A stretch of 64,000 nucleotides of DNA from an uncultured Anaerofilum sp. (GTDB lineage Bacteria > Bacillota > Clostridia > Oscillospirales > Ruminococcaceae): contig CALWZC010000012.1 of assembly GCA_944385935.1 (NCBI GenBank), forward strand, positions 1 through 64,000. Reading direction: 5' to 3'. Of the stretch, positions 25,796 through 36,000 are shown one piece after another (within the stretch, counting starts at the first letter, position 1; every line of letters starts with the position of its first letter). The position numbers and the translations under genes were made by a program. The notes beneath the pieces are model-generated. The model saw nothing but the letters and a program-made list of their open reading frames with translations. It was not told where the DNA came from and searched no databases.

Positions 25796-27334
25796 TTATT
25801 TTACCAAAAATTTCCCTGCAATAGCCTCAAACTCTTCTTTATGAGTGGGCATCCATTGGGCATAGGCAGAGTTGGCTTGTTGAATAGCAGTGCCCAACTC
25901 AACCATAAAGGAAGGGATGTCCTTTTCCAACATGGCTCCCACAACAGTGCCAAACTGTTCAGCACTCTGTGCATCCTCTCCACCAATCATCACAGTAAAA
26001 GCTGGATGTGCCACTTTATCAATCATTTTTACACCACCAACAAAGCCCATGGAGCCAATTTGATGAGTACCACAACTGGAAGGGCAACCAGAAATGTGAA
26101 CCTTAGGCAAAACACCATCTCCAAAATTCTCCTTGGAAACAGCTTCCACCATAGCAGCCAGCAATCCTTGAGAATCTCGAACACCTTGCTGACAAACAGT
26201 GGCACCAATGCAAGAAACACTGGTTTCAAACAAGGTCTTTGCACCATCTGCGGTAATCTTCAAAATGGATTCTGCCTCTTCAGCAGTAAGATTGATGATA
26301 TATAAAGTACCATCCGGCCCAATGCGCAGTTCTGCACAGGGAATATCTTTTAGAGCATTGTACAACTCTTTGGGCTTTTGTGGGGCAAGATTTGCACCAA
26401 TGGGATGATAAGAAACGGCATACAGACCAGCTTGTTTTTGGGCAATAGCACGAGGATGAATGAGGTTACCGGTACCAGTTTTTTCACACACAATGGGTTC
26501 TGGGAATACCTTTAAATTTTCTGCGGCAAAAGATTCCTCCAAAGCCTTTTGGAAAGCCTCTTTTAATCCATCTACACCCAAAGACTCCTGTAGGTAGCGA
26601 GTACGAGCCTTTGCACGGTTCTCATAGTTGCCATAGGTGGTAAATACTCGAATCATTGCATCGGCATAATGCAGAACATCTTCAGCCAAAGCAGATTGGG
26701 CTACACAAACGCCAATTTTGGGGTTGGGGCCAAGGCCACCAGCACAGTATACAGCAAAAGTCCCGTCTGCTTGTGCCACAAAGCCCAAATCACGGAAGGT
26801 AGCATGTGTGCTATTTGCAGCCGAAGAAGAAAAAGCAACCTTCAGTTTGCGGGGCATGTGCACAGTTTTTACACGGCTTAACAGATAATCTGCCATAGCA
26901 TTTGCCCACGGACGAACATCAAAGATTTCCTCTTTGTCCACACCTGACAAAGGACTTACCATTACATTTCTGGGGAAGTCACCACCACCACCACGGGTAA
27001 CAATACCATATTCTAAAGCCTGTTCCATAATGGCAACAGTGGCATCTGCCGAAAGATTATGCAACTGGATGGTTTGACAGGTAGTCATCTTCAGTCGGTC
27101 GATGTGATAGGTGTCTACCATATCAGCCACAAATTTTAGTTGTTCCATAGAAATGCAGCCGCCAGCCAACCGCAGCCGCAGCATGTTTCCGTTGCTGCGT
27201 TGGGCGTAGCTACCAAATCCACCGGAAAATCCTTTGTAGGCTTTTTTGTCAATCTCACCTGCTTCAAATGCACGAATTTTTTCCTGAAATACAGGAATGT
27301 CCTCACGGAAGGACTGCACCAATGTTTTGTTCAT
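25796..27334 (-). CDS. siroheme nitrite/sulfite reductase
   Basis: A 512-residue redox enzyme of the nitrite and sulphite reductase 4Fe-4S family. Two ferredoxin-like halves are visible (MLRLRLAGGCISMEQLK and CQTIQLHN; GLYAVSYHPIGANLAPQK). The cluster and siroheme ligands are C375-x5-C381 and C417-x3-C421 (SGCPSSCG). The RGGGGDFPRNVMVSPLSG segment is a substrate/siroheme loop. It reduces sulfite to sulfide or nitrite to ammonia. No siroheme synthesis or ferredoxin genes are adjacent. Its promoter overlaps a direct-repeat pair (27399-27434). Confidence 0.93.
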   Translation of the reverse strand: MNKTLVQSFREDIPVFQEKIRAFEAGEIDKKAYKGFSGGFGSYAQRSNGNMLRLRLAGGCISMEQLKFVADMVDTYHIDRLKMTTCQTIQLHNLSADATVAIMEQALEYGIVTRGGGGDFPRNVMVSPLSGVDKEEIFDVRPWANAMADYLLSRVKTVHMPRKLKVAFSSSAANSTHATFRDLGFVAQADGTFAVYCAGGLGPNPKIGVCVAQSALAEDVLHYADAMIRVFTTYGNYENRAKARTRYLQESLGVDGLKEAFQKALEESFAAENLKVFPEPIVCEKTGTGNLIHPRAIAQKQAGLYAVSYHPIGANLAPQKPKELYNALKDIPCAELRIGPDGTLYIINLTAEEAESILKITADGAKTLFETSVSCIGATVCQQGVRDSQGLLAAMVEAVSKENFGDGVLPKVHISGCPSSCGTHQIGSMGFVGGVKMIDKVAHPAFTVMIGGEDAQSAEQFGTVVGAMLEKDIPSFMVELGTAIQQANSAYAQWMPTHKEEFEAIAGKFLVK

Positions 27335-27378
27335 AGCATACTCCTTTTATTCTTTGACGGTGTAACACACTTTTTATT

Positions 27379-27407
27379 ATAATACCTTAAAATTCAGTAA
27401 AATACAA
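27379..27407 (-). promoter_or_regulatory. promoter of the nitrite/sulfite reductase gene
   Basis: Minus-strand TTGTAT, 17 bp and TATTAT, about 45 bases before the ATG. The -35 lies inside the first of two 13-bp direct repeats. Confidence 0.6.
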
Positions 27408-27434
27408 TAAACTTAAAAATTAAAATACAATAAA
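27399..27434. repeat. 13-bp direct repeat pair, candidate operator
   Basis: AAAATACAATAAA occurs at 27399-27411 and again at 27422-27434, 23 bp apart (about two helical turns). The first copy covers the -35 of the sulfite reductase promoter. A repressor of sulfur or nitrogen metabolism (Rrf2/CymR-like or other) could bind here; that is inference. Confidence 0.5.
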
Positions 27435-27488
27435 ATAACATCTTGGTACAACAAGGTAAAAATCTACTACAAAATTATTGCCTTTTTA

Positions 27489-27497
27489 TGATATAAT
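27489..27497 (+). promoter_or_regulatory. extended -10 promoter of the arsC-rluA operon
   Basis: TGATATAAT gives a consensus -10 with a TG extension and no good -35 at the right distance. It lies 45 bases before ATG 27543. Confidence 0.5.
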
Positions 27498-27542
27498 ATG
27501 ACACAAGACAGAAAAAGAAGTTGATGGAAAAGGGGAACAAAC

Positions 27543-27974
27543 ATGGAAAATCCAGTAAGTCATTCACAAAAACCAAAGGTGGCATTTGTGTGTGTCCATA
27601 ATTCCTGCCGCAGCCAGATGGCGGAAGCCTTGGGCAAACTATTGGCGGGGGATGTATTTGAAAGCTATTCTGCCGGTACCGAAACAAAACCGGCCATCAA
27701 TGGGGACGCTGTTCGCTTGATAAAAAAGCATTATCATGTGGACATGGAGGGAAGCCAATATTCTAAATTGTTGCAAGAGATTCCACCAGTGGATATTGTG
27801 GTCACTATGGGATGTAATGTGCAATGTCCACACCTTCCTTGCAAACATAGGGAAGATTGGGGGCTAGAAGACCCCAGCGGAAAAACAGACCAAGATTTTG
27901 AAAAGGTGATAGAATCTATCCACAAAAATATTTTGGACTTAAAAGACAGAATCAGTAAAGGAAACTATCTATGA
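27543..27974 (+). CDS. arsC: arsenate reductase, low-molecular-weight phosphatase type
   Basis: A 143-residue thioredoxin-coupled arsenate reductase. The phosphatase loop is C17-VHNSC-R23 followed by S24, and the relay cysteines are C91 and C95 in TMGCNVQCP. The catalytic Asp lies in EDWGLEDPSGK. It reduces arsenate to arsenite in the cytoplasm. No arsR, arsB or acr3 gene is nearby, so a generic LMW phosphatase role cannot be excluded. Its stop overlaps the next gene start by 4 bases (ATGA). Confidence 0.9.
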   Translation: MENPVSHSQKPKVAFVCVHNSCRSQMAEALGKLLAGDVFESYSAGTETKPAINGDAVRLIKKHYHVDMEGSQYSKLLQEIPPVDIVVTMGCNVQCPHLPCKHREDWGLEDPSGKTDQDFEKVIESIHKNILDLKDRISKGNYL

Positions 27975-28921
27975 GAACAATCATAGTGAAAAGTGCTGTT
28001 CCCACTCGATTGGACAAGTATTTGATGGAACAATTTCCAACAATTGGTTTTGGTCGGTGGAGCCGTGCTGTCAAAGAGAATAAGCTGAAGGTGAACGGAA
28101 AAAAACAACCCTTGTCTTTTCGAGTGCAACAGGGGGATGAGATAAAAATTTTTTTGCAAGAGGAAATATTCTCAGAACATCCAGCAGAAGCACCTATCTT
28201 TTTACAGGCACGGAAAGAACTGACTGTAGTATATGAAGATGCAAATGTGTTGATTTGTAATAAACCCGCAGGGCTGGAGGTATATGGCAACCAGCCAGAC
28301 ACCTTGCTTCACCGTGCACAAAGATACTTGTGGGAAAAAGGAGAATATTCTGACAAAGATGCTTTTTCCCCTTGTTTATGCCATCGCTTAGATGCAGGCA
28401 CCAGCGGATTGGTGCTGGTGGCAAAAACTGCCCATGCAGAAACTTTTTTTGTGGATATGATTCGTCAACATGCACTGAAAAAGGAATATCTATGTGTGAC
28501 CTACGGTAAGCCTTCCCCGGCACAAGGCATTTTGAAAGATTACCACTTCAAGGATGCAAAGCGGGGAATTGTTACCATTTCTCCAACAGCAAAACCGGGG
28601 TACAAACCCATTGAAACCCATTATAAAACCCTTTGTACATCCCACAGTTTGGCTTTGTTAAGGGTGCAACTAATTACAGGAAGAACCCATCAAATACGGG
28701 CACACCTTGCAAGCATTGGATGCCCCATTTTAGGAGATAGCAAATATGGCAATCAACAAATGAATCGCCGGTTTAAACTCAAATATCAAGCCTTGTGTGC
28801 ATGGAAGTTGACCTTTCCAACCATCACGGAAAAGCCCTTTGCCAGCCTTTCTCAAAAGGAAATTGTTGTCGAATATCCATGGTACTATAACCAAATGTTG
28901 CAGAATACACTAGAACCGTAA
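27971..28921 (+). CDS. RluA-family pseudouridine synthase
   Basis: A 316-residue enzyme that converts uridine to pseudouridine in rRNA or tRNA. An N-terminal S4-like RNA-binding domain (RLDKYLMEQFP to GDEIKIFL) precedes the catalytic domain with HRLDAGTSG (catalytic D141) and the RTHQIRAHLASIGCPILGD motif. It resembles the RluC/RluD branch, but the target site is not readable from sequence. It is translationally coupled to arsC. Confidence 0.92.
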   Translation: MRTIIVKSAVPTRLDKYLMEQFPTIGFGRWSRAVKENKLKVNGKKQPLSFRVQQGDEIKIFLQEEIFSEHPAEAPIFLQARKELTVVYEDANVLICNKPAGLEVYGNQPDTLLHRAQRYLWEKGEYSDKDAFSPCLCHRLDAGTSGLVLVAKTAHAETFFVDMIRQHALKKEYLCVTYGKPSPAQGILKDYHFKDAKRGIVTISPTAKPGYKPIETHYKTLCTSHSLALLRVQLITGRTHQIRAHLASIGCPILGDSKYGNQQMNRRFKLKYQALCAWKLTFPTITEKPFASLSQKEIVVEYPWYYNQMLQNTLEP

Positions 28922-28985
28922 TTTCCTGTATACGACACAACAAGTTTGCTTTTGTTTGTAACATCATACTTTTTACTTGTTTTTG

Positions 28986-29014
28986 TTGCATTGTTTTTGT
29001 GAAATTGGTATAAT
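28986..29014 (+). promoter_or_regulatory. sigma-A promoter of the AIM24 gene
   Basis: TTGCAT, 17 bp and TATAAT, about 100 bases before the ATG at 29116. Confidence 0.75.
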
Positions 29015-29115
29015 TGTGTCAATAAACACTGGATAGAAAATACCAGTGTAGCATATCTCTGTTTTGAAATATGCAAAGCAGAAATATAATTCTACAAAGT
29101 GAGGTGTTTAGAGTT

Positions 29116-29886
29116 ATGTATCAGGTATCCAACTTCTTCCAAAATGAAAACATTAAGACAGTGGACAGCTTGGGGCCTTTCACCGTTTTGGAATATCAGA
29201 AAGACTTAAGTGTTATGCCCAGCAATGCAATGGCAGCCTATTACTGCAATGAAATGAATGTACGCAAGAGGCAGGTTGTTTGTGATTTATCCAAAGCACA
29301 AATTACCCTGCAAGCGGGAGCCATGCAATGGACGGTAGGGGATGTAAATGCCACCACAGGTATCAAAGGTGTGGGGGATTTGTTTGGAAAGGCATTGCGC
29401 GGCAGTGTAACAGGTGAGTCTGCCATCAAGCCCGAGTACAAAGGAACTGGCCTGCTGGTTTTGGAACCCACATATAAATACATTATTTTGCTGAACACGG
29501 AAGAGTGGGGCGGCTCTGTTGTGCTGGATGATGGACTATTTCTGGCTTGTGACTCTAAGCTGAAACAAAAGGCAGTGGCTCGTTCTAACTTTTCCTCTGC
29601 GGTAGCAGGAGGAGAAGGTTTGTTCAATCTGGGCATTGTTGGAAATGGTGCGGTATGTCTGGAATCCCCTTGTCCCAAAGAGGAACTGATAGAGATTTCC
29701 TTGCAGGATGATGTGCTGAAAGTGGATGGCAATATGGCAATCGCTTGGAGTGGTAGCCTGAACTTTACTGTAGAACGCTCTGGCAAGTCTTTGATTGGTT
29801 CCGCTGCATCGGGAGAAGGATTAGTCAATGTTTACCGAGGCACAGGAAAAGTCTGGATGGCACCTGTTACAAAGGGCCTTGCCTAA
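29116..29886 (+). CDS. AIM24 family protein
   Basis: A 256-residue beta-rich protein of the AIM24/TIGR00266 family (trp RNA-binding attenuation protein-like fold). Typical elements are LQAGAMQWTVGDVNATTGI, GKALRGSVTGESAIKPEYKG and the C-terminal SGEGLVNVYRGTGKVWMAP. Bacterial members have no agreed function. The start at 29116 has GAGGTG upstream, and MYQVSNFF fits better than the longer frame from 29071. An asparaginase gene follows after 73 bases. Confidence 0.85.
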   Translation: MYQVSNFFQNENIKTVDSLGPFTVLEYQKDLSVMPSNAMAAYYCNEMNVRKRQVVCDLSKAQITLQAGAMQWTVGDVNATTGIKGVGDLFGKALRGSVTGESAIKPEYKGTGLLVLEPTYKYIILLNTEEWGGSVVLDDGLFLACDSKLKQKAVARSNFSSAVAGGEGLFNLGIVGNGAVCLESPCPKEELIEISLQDDVLKVDGNMAIAWSGSLNFTVERSGKSLIGSAASGEGLVNVYRGTGKVWMAPVTKGLA

Positions 29887-29959
29887 ATACTTTTGACCAG
29901 ATTGCATCTTGTGCAAAAAGTATTACAGCAAATCTTGATATCTAGGAGAACCCAGTTCC

Positions 29960-30955
29960 ATGAAAAAACTTTTGCTTTTGTCCACAGGGGGAACCATCGC
30001 CTCTATGCCCACCAAAAATGGATTGGCTCCCGCTGCCGACACAGGAGCGATTTTGCAGTATCTTCCACCTTTGGATGATTTGTGTACCTTGTCCATACAA
30101 GAGGTATTTAATATTGATAGCACAAATTTTCAGCCAGAGCATTGGCTAGCATTGGCACAGCGAATACAAGAAAACTATGACCAGTACGATGGCTTTATTG
30201 TGACACATGGTACAGATACAATGGCATACACAGCAGCAGCTTTGTCCTATCTGATTCAAACCCCACAAAAGCCCATTATTCTTACAGGTTCCCAAAAGCC
30301 TATTTTTGCGCCCATTACAGACGCAAAAAAGAATCTGCTGGATAGTATCCGCTTTGCCTGCAAAGAAGGTGTATGTGGCGTTTATATTGTGTTTGATGGT
30401 AAGGCCATTGTGGGAACCCGTGCCCGAAAGGTGCGCAGTAAAAGTTATAGTGCCTTTGAAAGCATCAATTATCCTGTGGCTGCATTTATTGATGACAAGC
30501 GAATTTTGCGTTATGTGGACATAGAGCCGGAGGGAGAAAAGTTACACTTTTACAACAAATTGCACCCGAAAGTGTTTCTTTTGAAGTTGATTCCGGGAAT
30601 AAACCCCGAAATTTTGCGCTATATCGGTCAACACTATGATGCTATTGTCATTGAGAGCTATGGAGTGGGGGGCATTCCCTTTCACAATTCCCGTAACTTT
30701 CTGCAAGAGGTGGAGCAGCTTTCTAAACAAGGCAAATTGGTGGTAATTACCACACAAGTAATGCTAGAGGGCAGCGATGCAGAAACCTATGAAGTGGGAG
30801 CAAGAGCCATTCAGCAATACAATGCTTTACAAGCCTATGATATGACAGTGGAAGCGGCTGTGGTAAAACTTATGTGGATTTTGGGACAAACAAGGGATAC
30901 CCAAGGAATGCAAAAACTGTTTTATACTCCTGTTCATCATGATTTGCTTTCATAA
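29960..30955 (+). CDS. ansA: L-asparaginase, type I cytoplasmic
   Basis: A 331-residue asparaginase without signal peptide. Catalytic motif 1 is LLSTGGTIAS (Thr nucleophile at residue 12, with T9 adjacent) and motif 2 is VTHGTDTMAYTA with Thr, Asp and the following Lys region (GSQKP). It hydrolyses asparagine to aspartate and ammonia and would work as a tetramer or dimer. AGGAGAA precedes the ATG. A hairpin follows at 30972-31014. Confidence 0.92.
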   Translation: MKKLLLLSTGGTIASMPTKNGLAPAADTGAILQYLPPLDDLCTLSIQEVFNIDSTNFQPEHWLALAQRIQENYDQYDGFIVTHGTDTMAYTAAALSYLIQTPQKPIILTGSQKPIFAPITDAKKNLLDSIRFACKEGVCGVYIVFDGKAIVGTRARKVRSKSYSAFESINYPVAAFIDDKRILRYVDIEPEGEKLHFYNKLHPKVFLLKLIPGINPEILRYIGQHYDAIVIESYGVGGIPFHNSRNFLQEVEQLSKQGKLVVITTQVMLEGSDAETYEVGARAIQQYNALQAYDMTVEAAVVKLMWILGQTRDTQGMQKLFYTPVHHDLLS

Positions 30956-30971
30956 ATAGTCTAAAAATACT

Positions 30972-31014
30972 AAGCCGGTGTACTTTCCACAATAGGGAGA
31001 GAGTACACCGGCTT
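30972..31014. terminator. hairpin between asparaginase and DUF5107 genes
   Basis: Perfect 13-bp stem AAGCCGGTGTACT/AGTACACCGGCTT followed by ATTTTC on the plus strand and AGTATTTTT on the minus strand. It serves two convergent genes. Confidence 0.8.
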
Positions 31015-31022
31015 ATTTTCAG

Positions 31023-32948
31023 TTAAACATAGGCTTTAAAATTGTACGCATAGGGGACAGGTTCTTCTTTGCCCAATGCTTTGGTAACATCAATCCAAAG
31101 TTGTGCAATGGAGTCTTCTCCCTCTCGGATATCTTCCAATACAAAACCTTCAGGATTTTTCAGCAACTCAAATGCTTCTTTATCCTTTCCAACACGATGC
31201 AATGCAAGGGCATAATAGAATTTTAAACGGCTATTCTCTTGGAGCTCAGTGGACAAGCCTTTATAGAGTTCAAGGATAGAGGAAAACCCTTCACAAGCAA
31301 CAATCAGTTTAAAGCCATCCTTTAGATAGGACAATTCCGAAGGCTGCAAAGCAATTCCCTTTGCCATATAGGAAATTGCCTTTTTGGGCTTTCTCTGGTT
31401 GTATTTCAGGCAGGCAAGGCCATGAAATGCCCAAGCATTTTTTTGCAAATCTAAAGAAGTGCGCAATTCCTTTTCTGCTTTTTTGTATTTTCCCTTTGCC
31501 AAAAGCCGAACACCCAACTGATAATGGGCATACCAGTTGTACTTATTGGAGGTGTTGATAGTTTTCTTTAAAAGTTGCAGGGTAGCTTTGTCGGCAAAAA
31601 AATAATCTGGGCGAACAGAAGGGTCTGGCTGATGCAACACACCAGTTTTTAAGAATTCTGCCCATGGTTCAAGGCTTTTTTCACAGCAGGTAAATTCCAA
31701 GTGATTGCTGAGAGTACCTTGTTCCATCAAAGAACCATAGCCGCTGCCTTCAGCCACAATTTCTGCTTTCTTTTTGGACATGGGGATGGTGTCAGTCAAA
31801 ATCTGCTCTAATTTTTGGGTACGGTTTTGGCGTTTTAGTTGCTGATTGATTGCCTCATATCGCTCTGGATGGGAAGCATTCATCAAAGAAGAGTCAATCT
31901 TTACAGGGCCGTATTGCTCCACCCATTCCCATACGGTATGAGGAGCCATAGGAATACAACCATATTGGGTTTTGCCCAGACCTGCCTGAATTTCTATATA
32001 TCGGCCAGCCTTTTGGGTCAAAAACTCTTGCCAATGGTCAGATGCAGAATGATTTCCCCAACAGAATAACTTCCGGCTTACCAGTCGATTGCTGGATACT
32101 TGCAAAAGACCATACCCATCGGCGTTTACATTGGCAATATATTTCGGTGCCTGCTGAGGAATATCAAAGAAGTAATCAATAGAGGTTTTGATATTTTGGT
32201 AAGCGGTAACATCAATGCCATCTACCATAGGGATATCCGCTTTGTATACACGCATATTTTTTAAAGTATACGCTTTTTCTGCCGGCACTACAATTCGGCC
32301 GTTTTCATACTCAGGCACAGCAATATTGCTCCACCAATACATAGGTACCAGCTTTTCACGCTCGTTTATTAGCTTCATGCGGCAGTTTAAAAAACGGTCA
32401 GTTTTGCCCAGCCAAAAATCCATTTGGAAATATACCTTGCGAATGCGCTCATATTCATACATCCGCAGCACAGGGACACCCTTTTCTTCCAACTGTGCAG
32501 TGTACAAAGGAGCTGTGGTAAAGGGGTTATGTCCAATAATACCCATGTTCCACTCGACACCACCACTAAACCACGCATTGCGCACTGCCAAATTGCTAAA
32601 TTGCAAAACATCATTGGTATATAAAAGGTTGGTGTTGGTAGTTTTGTCAATGAGGCTCCAAAGCCGACCACCATATTGAGGAAGGAATGTTGCCTTTAGG
32701 TATTGATTTTCCAAAACAGCAACATCTACCATACAGTTGGAGAGTGTTCGGGTATAGGTGTTGTACTGTCGGTAAGGGTATGTATTATGACACTTTCCAT
32801 AGCCTTGGAAAATTTCTTCATGCTCATCCAAATCAAAAGTAAGTTGGTTTTGCAGAACCGCCTCACCCATTAGGTCAGGGACACAAGATTCTTTTCCCAA
32901 AGATGCCACAGGCATTTCCATTTGTTCAAACTTTAATGTAGGTTGCAT
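31023..32948 (-). CDS. DUF5107 domain protein with C-terminal TPR region
   Basis: A 641-residue cytoplasmic protein. The N-terminal two thirds is a DUF5107 beta-sandwich with FLPQYGGRLWSLIDKTTNTNL, FSGGVEWNMGIIGHNPF and YWWSNIAVPEYENGRIVVPA, patterns seen in galactose-mutarotase-like folds. The last third is helical repeats (ANKYNWYAHYQLGVRLLAKG and AWAFHGLACLKYNQRKPKKA, TPR-like). It probably binds or processes a carbohydrate, but no activity is established. It is the downstream gene of a paralogous pair; a long hairpin (33012-33060) separates them. GAGG precedes the ATG. Confidence 0.8.
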   Translation of the reverse strand: MQPTLKFEQMEMPVASLGKESCVPDLMGEAVLQNQLTFDLDEHEEIFQGYGKCHNTYPYRQYNTYTRTLSNCMVDVAVLENQYLKATFLPQYGGRLWSLIDKTTNTNLLYTNDVLQFSNLAVRNAWFSGGVEWNMGIIGHNPFTTAPLYTAQLEEKGVPVLRMYEYERIRKVYFQMDFWLGKTDRFLNCRMKLINEREKLVPMYWWSNIAVPEYENGRIVVPAEKAYTLKNMRVYKADIPMVDGIDVTAYQNIKTSIDYFFDIPQQAPKYIANVNADGYGLLQVSSNRLVSRKLFCWGNHSASDHWQEFLTQKAGRYIEIQAGLGKTQYGCIPMAPHTVWEWVEQYGPVKIDSSLMNASHPERYEAINQQLKRQNRTQKLEQILTDTIPMSKKKAEIVAEGSGYGSLMEQGTLSNHLEFTCCEKSLEPWAEFLKTGVLHQPDPSVRPDYFFADKATLQLLKKTINTSNKYNWYAHYQLGVRLLAKGKYKKAEKELRTSLDLQKNAWAFHGLACLKYNQRKPKKAISYMAKGIALQPSELSYLKDGFKLIVACEGFSSILELYKGLSTELQENSRLKFYYALALHRVGKDKEAFELLKNPEGFVLEDIREGEDSIAQLWIDVTKALGKEEPVPYAYNFKAYV

Positions 32949-33011
32949 GACATAACCTCTTTTCTAAAATAATTCTAGGGGTAAAGAAATAAGGAAAATA
33001 GAAACGATACA

Positions 33012-33060
33012 GACCTAGACAATCCTTCCTCAAAACTTTTTGCAGAAGGATTGTCTAGTC
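33012..33060. repeat. long inverted repeat between the two DUF5107 genes
   Basis: GACCTAGACAATCCTTC pairs with GAAGGATTGTCTAG-TC almost perfectly around a 16-base loop. No good U-run follows on the minus strand, so it may be an mRNA processing or stabilising hairpin rather than a terminator. Confidence 0.6.
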
Positions 33061-33098
33061 ATACACTTATAAGGAATTGTACACAAAAACCAGAAGAT

Positions 33099-36000
33099 TT
33101 ACAAGACTGCCATTACCAAAGCTCTTTGATGTTGGTGGTCTTTTTGCAAAATTTCTTTCAGCAAGGTGTTGGCTTTCTCCTTTTCACCCAGCCCCAAATG
33201 ACCCAAAGCACGCAGGTAGTTACAGTATTGTGTATGGCGCAAAGCGGTATTTTCCTGATATACCTCAATCTCGGGCAAAGAAACAGCAAAGAAATCATAA
33301 CCAATCTGGTCAAATAAATGTTTTTCTCCATAGCTGATAAGCTGATGGAAGGATTTTTTGGCAGCAGCCTCGTTGCCCAACATCCGATATGCCATACCTT
33401 GATAGTAAATGAAGTCAGAAGGTTGGTCGTTGTAATACCGTACAGGCTGAGGTGTTTTGTCACCTGCGGTGGCAAGAGTAAACATTTCATCTGCTTTCTG
33501 TTTTTGCCCTGCTTTCAGATATGCAATGCCCATCAAATAGTGGAGGCTATTGTCAGGCACATTGGGCAACTTGCCTTCTCCCAAATTTTCTGGATATTCA
33601 ATGGCTTGTTCCAACAACTCAATAGCAGCAACAGATTCTCCAGCAGCAATTTTGGCAACTGCCAACTGGGTCAAAGCAAAGCGGTATTGTGTACTTACGG
33701 TGCCTTCACCACCCTCCCATGGATGGAACCGGCGGCTTTGAATGCCCTCCAAAGCCTTCTGGTATTCTCCTTTGCAATTTAGCAGAGTGATATACCGCAA
33801 GAATAAATCATCACGTTGCTTTACCAATTCAAAGTTTTCATCCAGCACAGCTAAACGTTGCTCGGTTGTGTGATTCATACGGGCAGCCAGCTGGTCATAT
33901 TCCAGCAAGAAACGTGCAGAAGGGGCTTTTGGCAGGCAAACTTTTTCCATAGCTACAAGGGCTTTGTTTCCATTTTGGTGTTTGTTGTAGTAAGCAATAG
34001 ACAAATTTCTCCATGCCATAGCAAAGGTTGGTTTTTGCTGTGTGGTCTTTTCCCACAATGCAATGGCTTTTTCATACTGTTTTTTGTCATACAACAAATT
34101 TCCCAAATAGTAGCATGCCATAGGAGCAGTAGACAAGGTATGTATGGCATCCGAAAGGATTTCAATTTCCTCAATGCGGTTGGGGAAACAATAGTCAGGG
34201 CAAGCTGCCTCACCAGCTTGGAAATACTTAACAGCATCTTCTGGGCGATTTGCAGCCAAAGAAATGCTACCCTTGTAGTAGTCCAACAGGGGAGAACCAC
34301 TGTCACAAGCATCCAAAATGTTGATAGCATCCTCATACAAACCAGCCAAACGATAGCACAAAGCCAAAGTTAGATAGTTGTGGCAGTCCTTGCGCATTTG
34401 TTGTTTCCATTGTTCCAGAGTGCCTTCAGACAATGCTTTTTCATACAAACAACCCATAAACAGGGGGTCAATGGAAAGAGAGTCTTGCAGGAATTGGCGA
34501 TTGTCTTTTCCTAAAAGACGAAGCAAAGCGGCTTTTAGTGTGCGGGTTTGCATATTGTGCCAGTTGCGAATTAGGGATTTTTCTGCAAATTCCAATGCTT
34601 GTGCAAATTCTCCTTTTTTGGCAGCAAGGCAAGCCAGATGATAGAATCCACTGCTTTGGGTTTCTGCACTCCATGTGGATTTAAAGAAAGCATCATAGGC
34701 TTTTTCATCTTGTTTGGTGGCAAGATAAGCCAAACCTAGATGGAAATATCCTTCTCCATGGTAGGGGTTGGGGTTACGCCATGCTTGTTTTTCCACAGCA
34801 GCTTTGAAATGAGCAAGACTTTCGTCAAACTGACCACGACGGTACAACAGCATACCATAGGAATCATTCAAACGGATATCTGTCGCATCTCGGCGCAATC
34901 CTTCTAAATAGTAATCTGCTGGCTCAAAGGCAGCATGGCGATACTGTTCCAGACGGGTTGCAGCTAGGTACAACTCTTCAGTAGACTTTAGCTGTTCAGG
35001 AGCGGGCAACGCCATAGCAGGTTCTGGCACAGGTTGTAACTGGGGAACATAAGTGGTGTATTCTGCAAGCAGTTTTTCCCCAGAATATACCGAAACACAG
35101 CAGTCTTTTTCCAAAGCGGCTTTTGGTAATTCTGTTTCAAAACAGCACAAAGGAGAAAGGTTCCCTTTGTGGGAAAATAGAGTAGTGTCACCATTTTTCA
35201 CCATTATAGAGCAATTCTCATAAGGGGCGGTTACATATACCTTTAACAAAGCTCCTTCCTCTGTGGCAGAAACACCAATGACAGCATCTTTAGTGGCATT
35301 AGAAACCCGTCCTACTCCCTTGTAAGGCATAAAGTATTGCACAAAGGTTTTTTCTTCATGGGGTTTTAACCATGTAAAGTCCGGCTGATTATCGGTGAAT
35401 ACACCAGTCATCAGTTCAATGTAAGGGCCATCCTCATCGGTAAGGTTCCGATCCCATGCACGGCCAAAGTCCCCATTGCCCCATGTCCATTGTTTTTTAC
35501 CGGGAGAAACATGATGGTCTGCAATGTGTAACAAACCTGCTCCAATGCCTTCGTCATAATTTCCTACAAAATCCGAGTGAGCTGCCATGTAGGAGGTAGG
35601 CACGGGAACATTTTTATAACGAGAAATATCTACACCAGCAGAGTAATCATATTTGTAGTATTCTCCTGTTGCAATGGGGAAGGTGGAAACAGCACGTTTG
35701 CCATGGTCCATTACAGCATTTACATCTGGAGGAAATACAGAGAAGGTGTTGTCGTTTACAGGTACAGCAGGGTTTGCCCACCAAAGGAAGGTTTGTGGCA
35801 GGTCAGTGGGGTTGTAAAGTTGCCCCTTAATCTCAATGTATGCCTTATCGGGATACAAGGAAATAGCTGCCATTCCCTTGGTTCCATACATTTTGTCAAT
35901 TTCACTTAGATATACTGTGCAGGAACCATCCTCGTTTTCAGAGAAGGTGAAATCTACAGGAGAATAGGTAGAGGGGCGATGGTGCTGGGGCCAGTTAAAT

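Noticed and set aside
27399-27434. AT-rich direct repeats as a CRISPR array or origin iterons
   Set aside because: Only two copies exist, and they sit on a gene promoter without origin features or replication genes.
27543-27974. arsC as part of an arsenic resistance operon
   Set aside because: No arsR, efflux or other arsenic gene is adjacent; the partner gene is a pseudouridine synthase.
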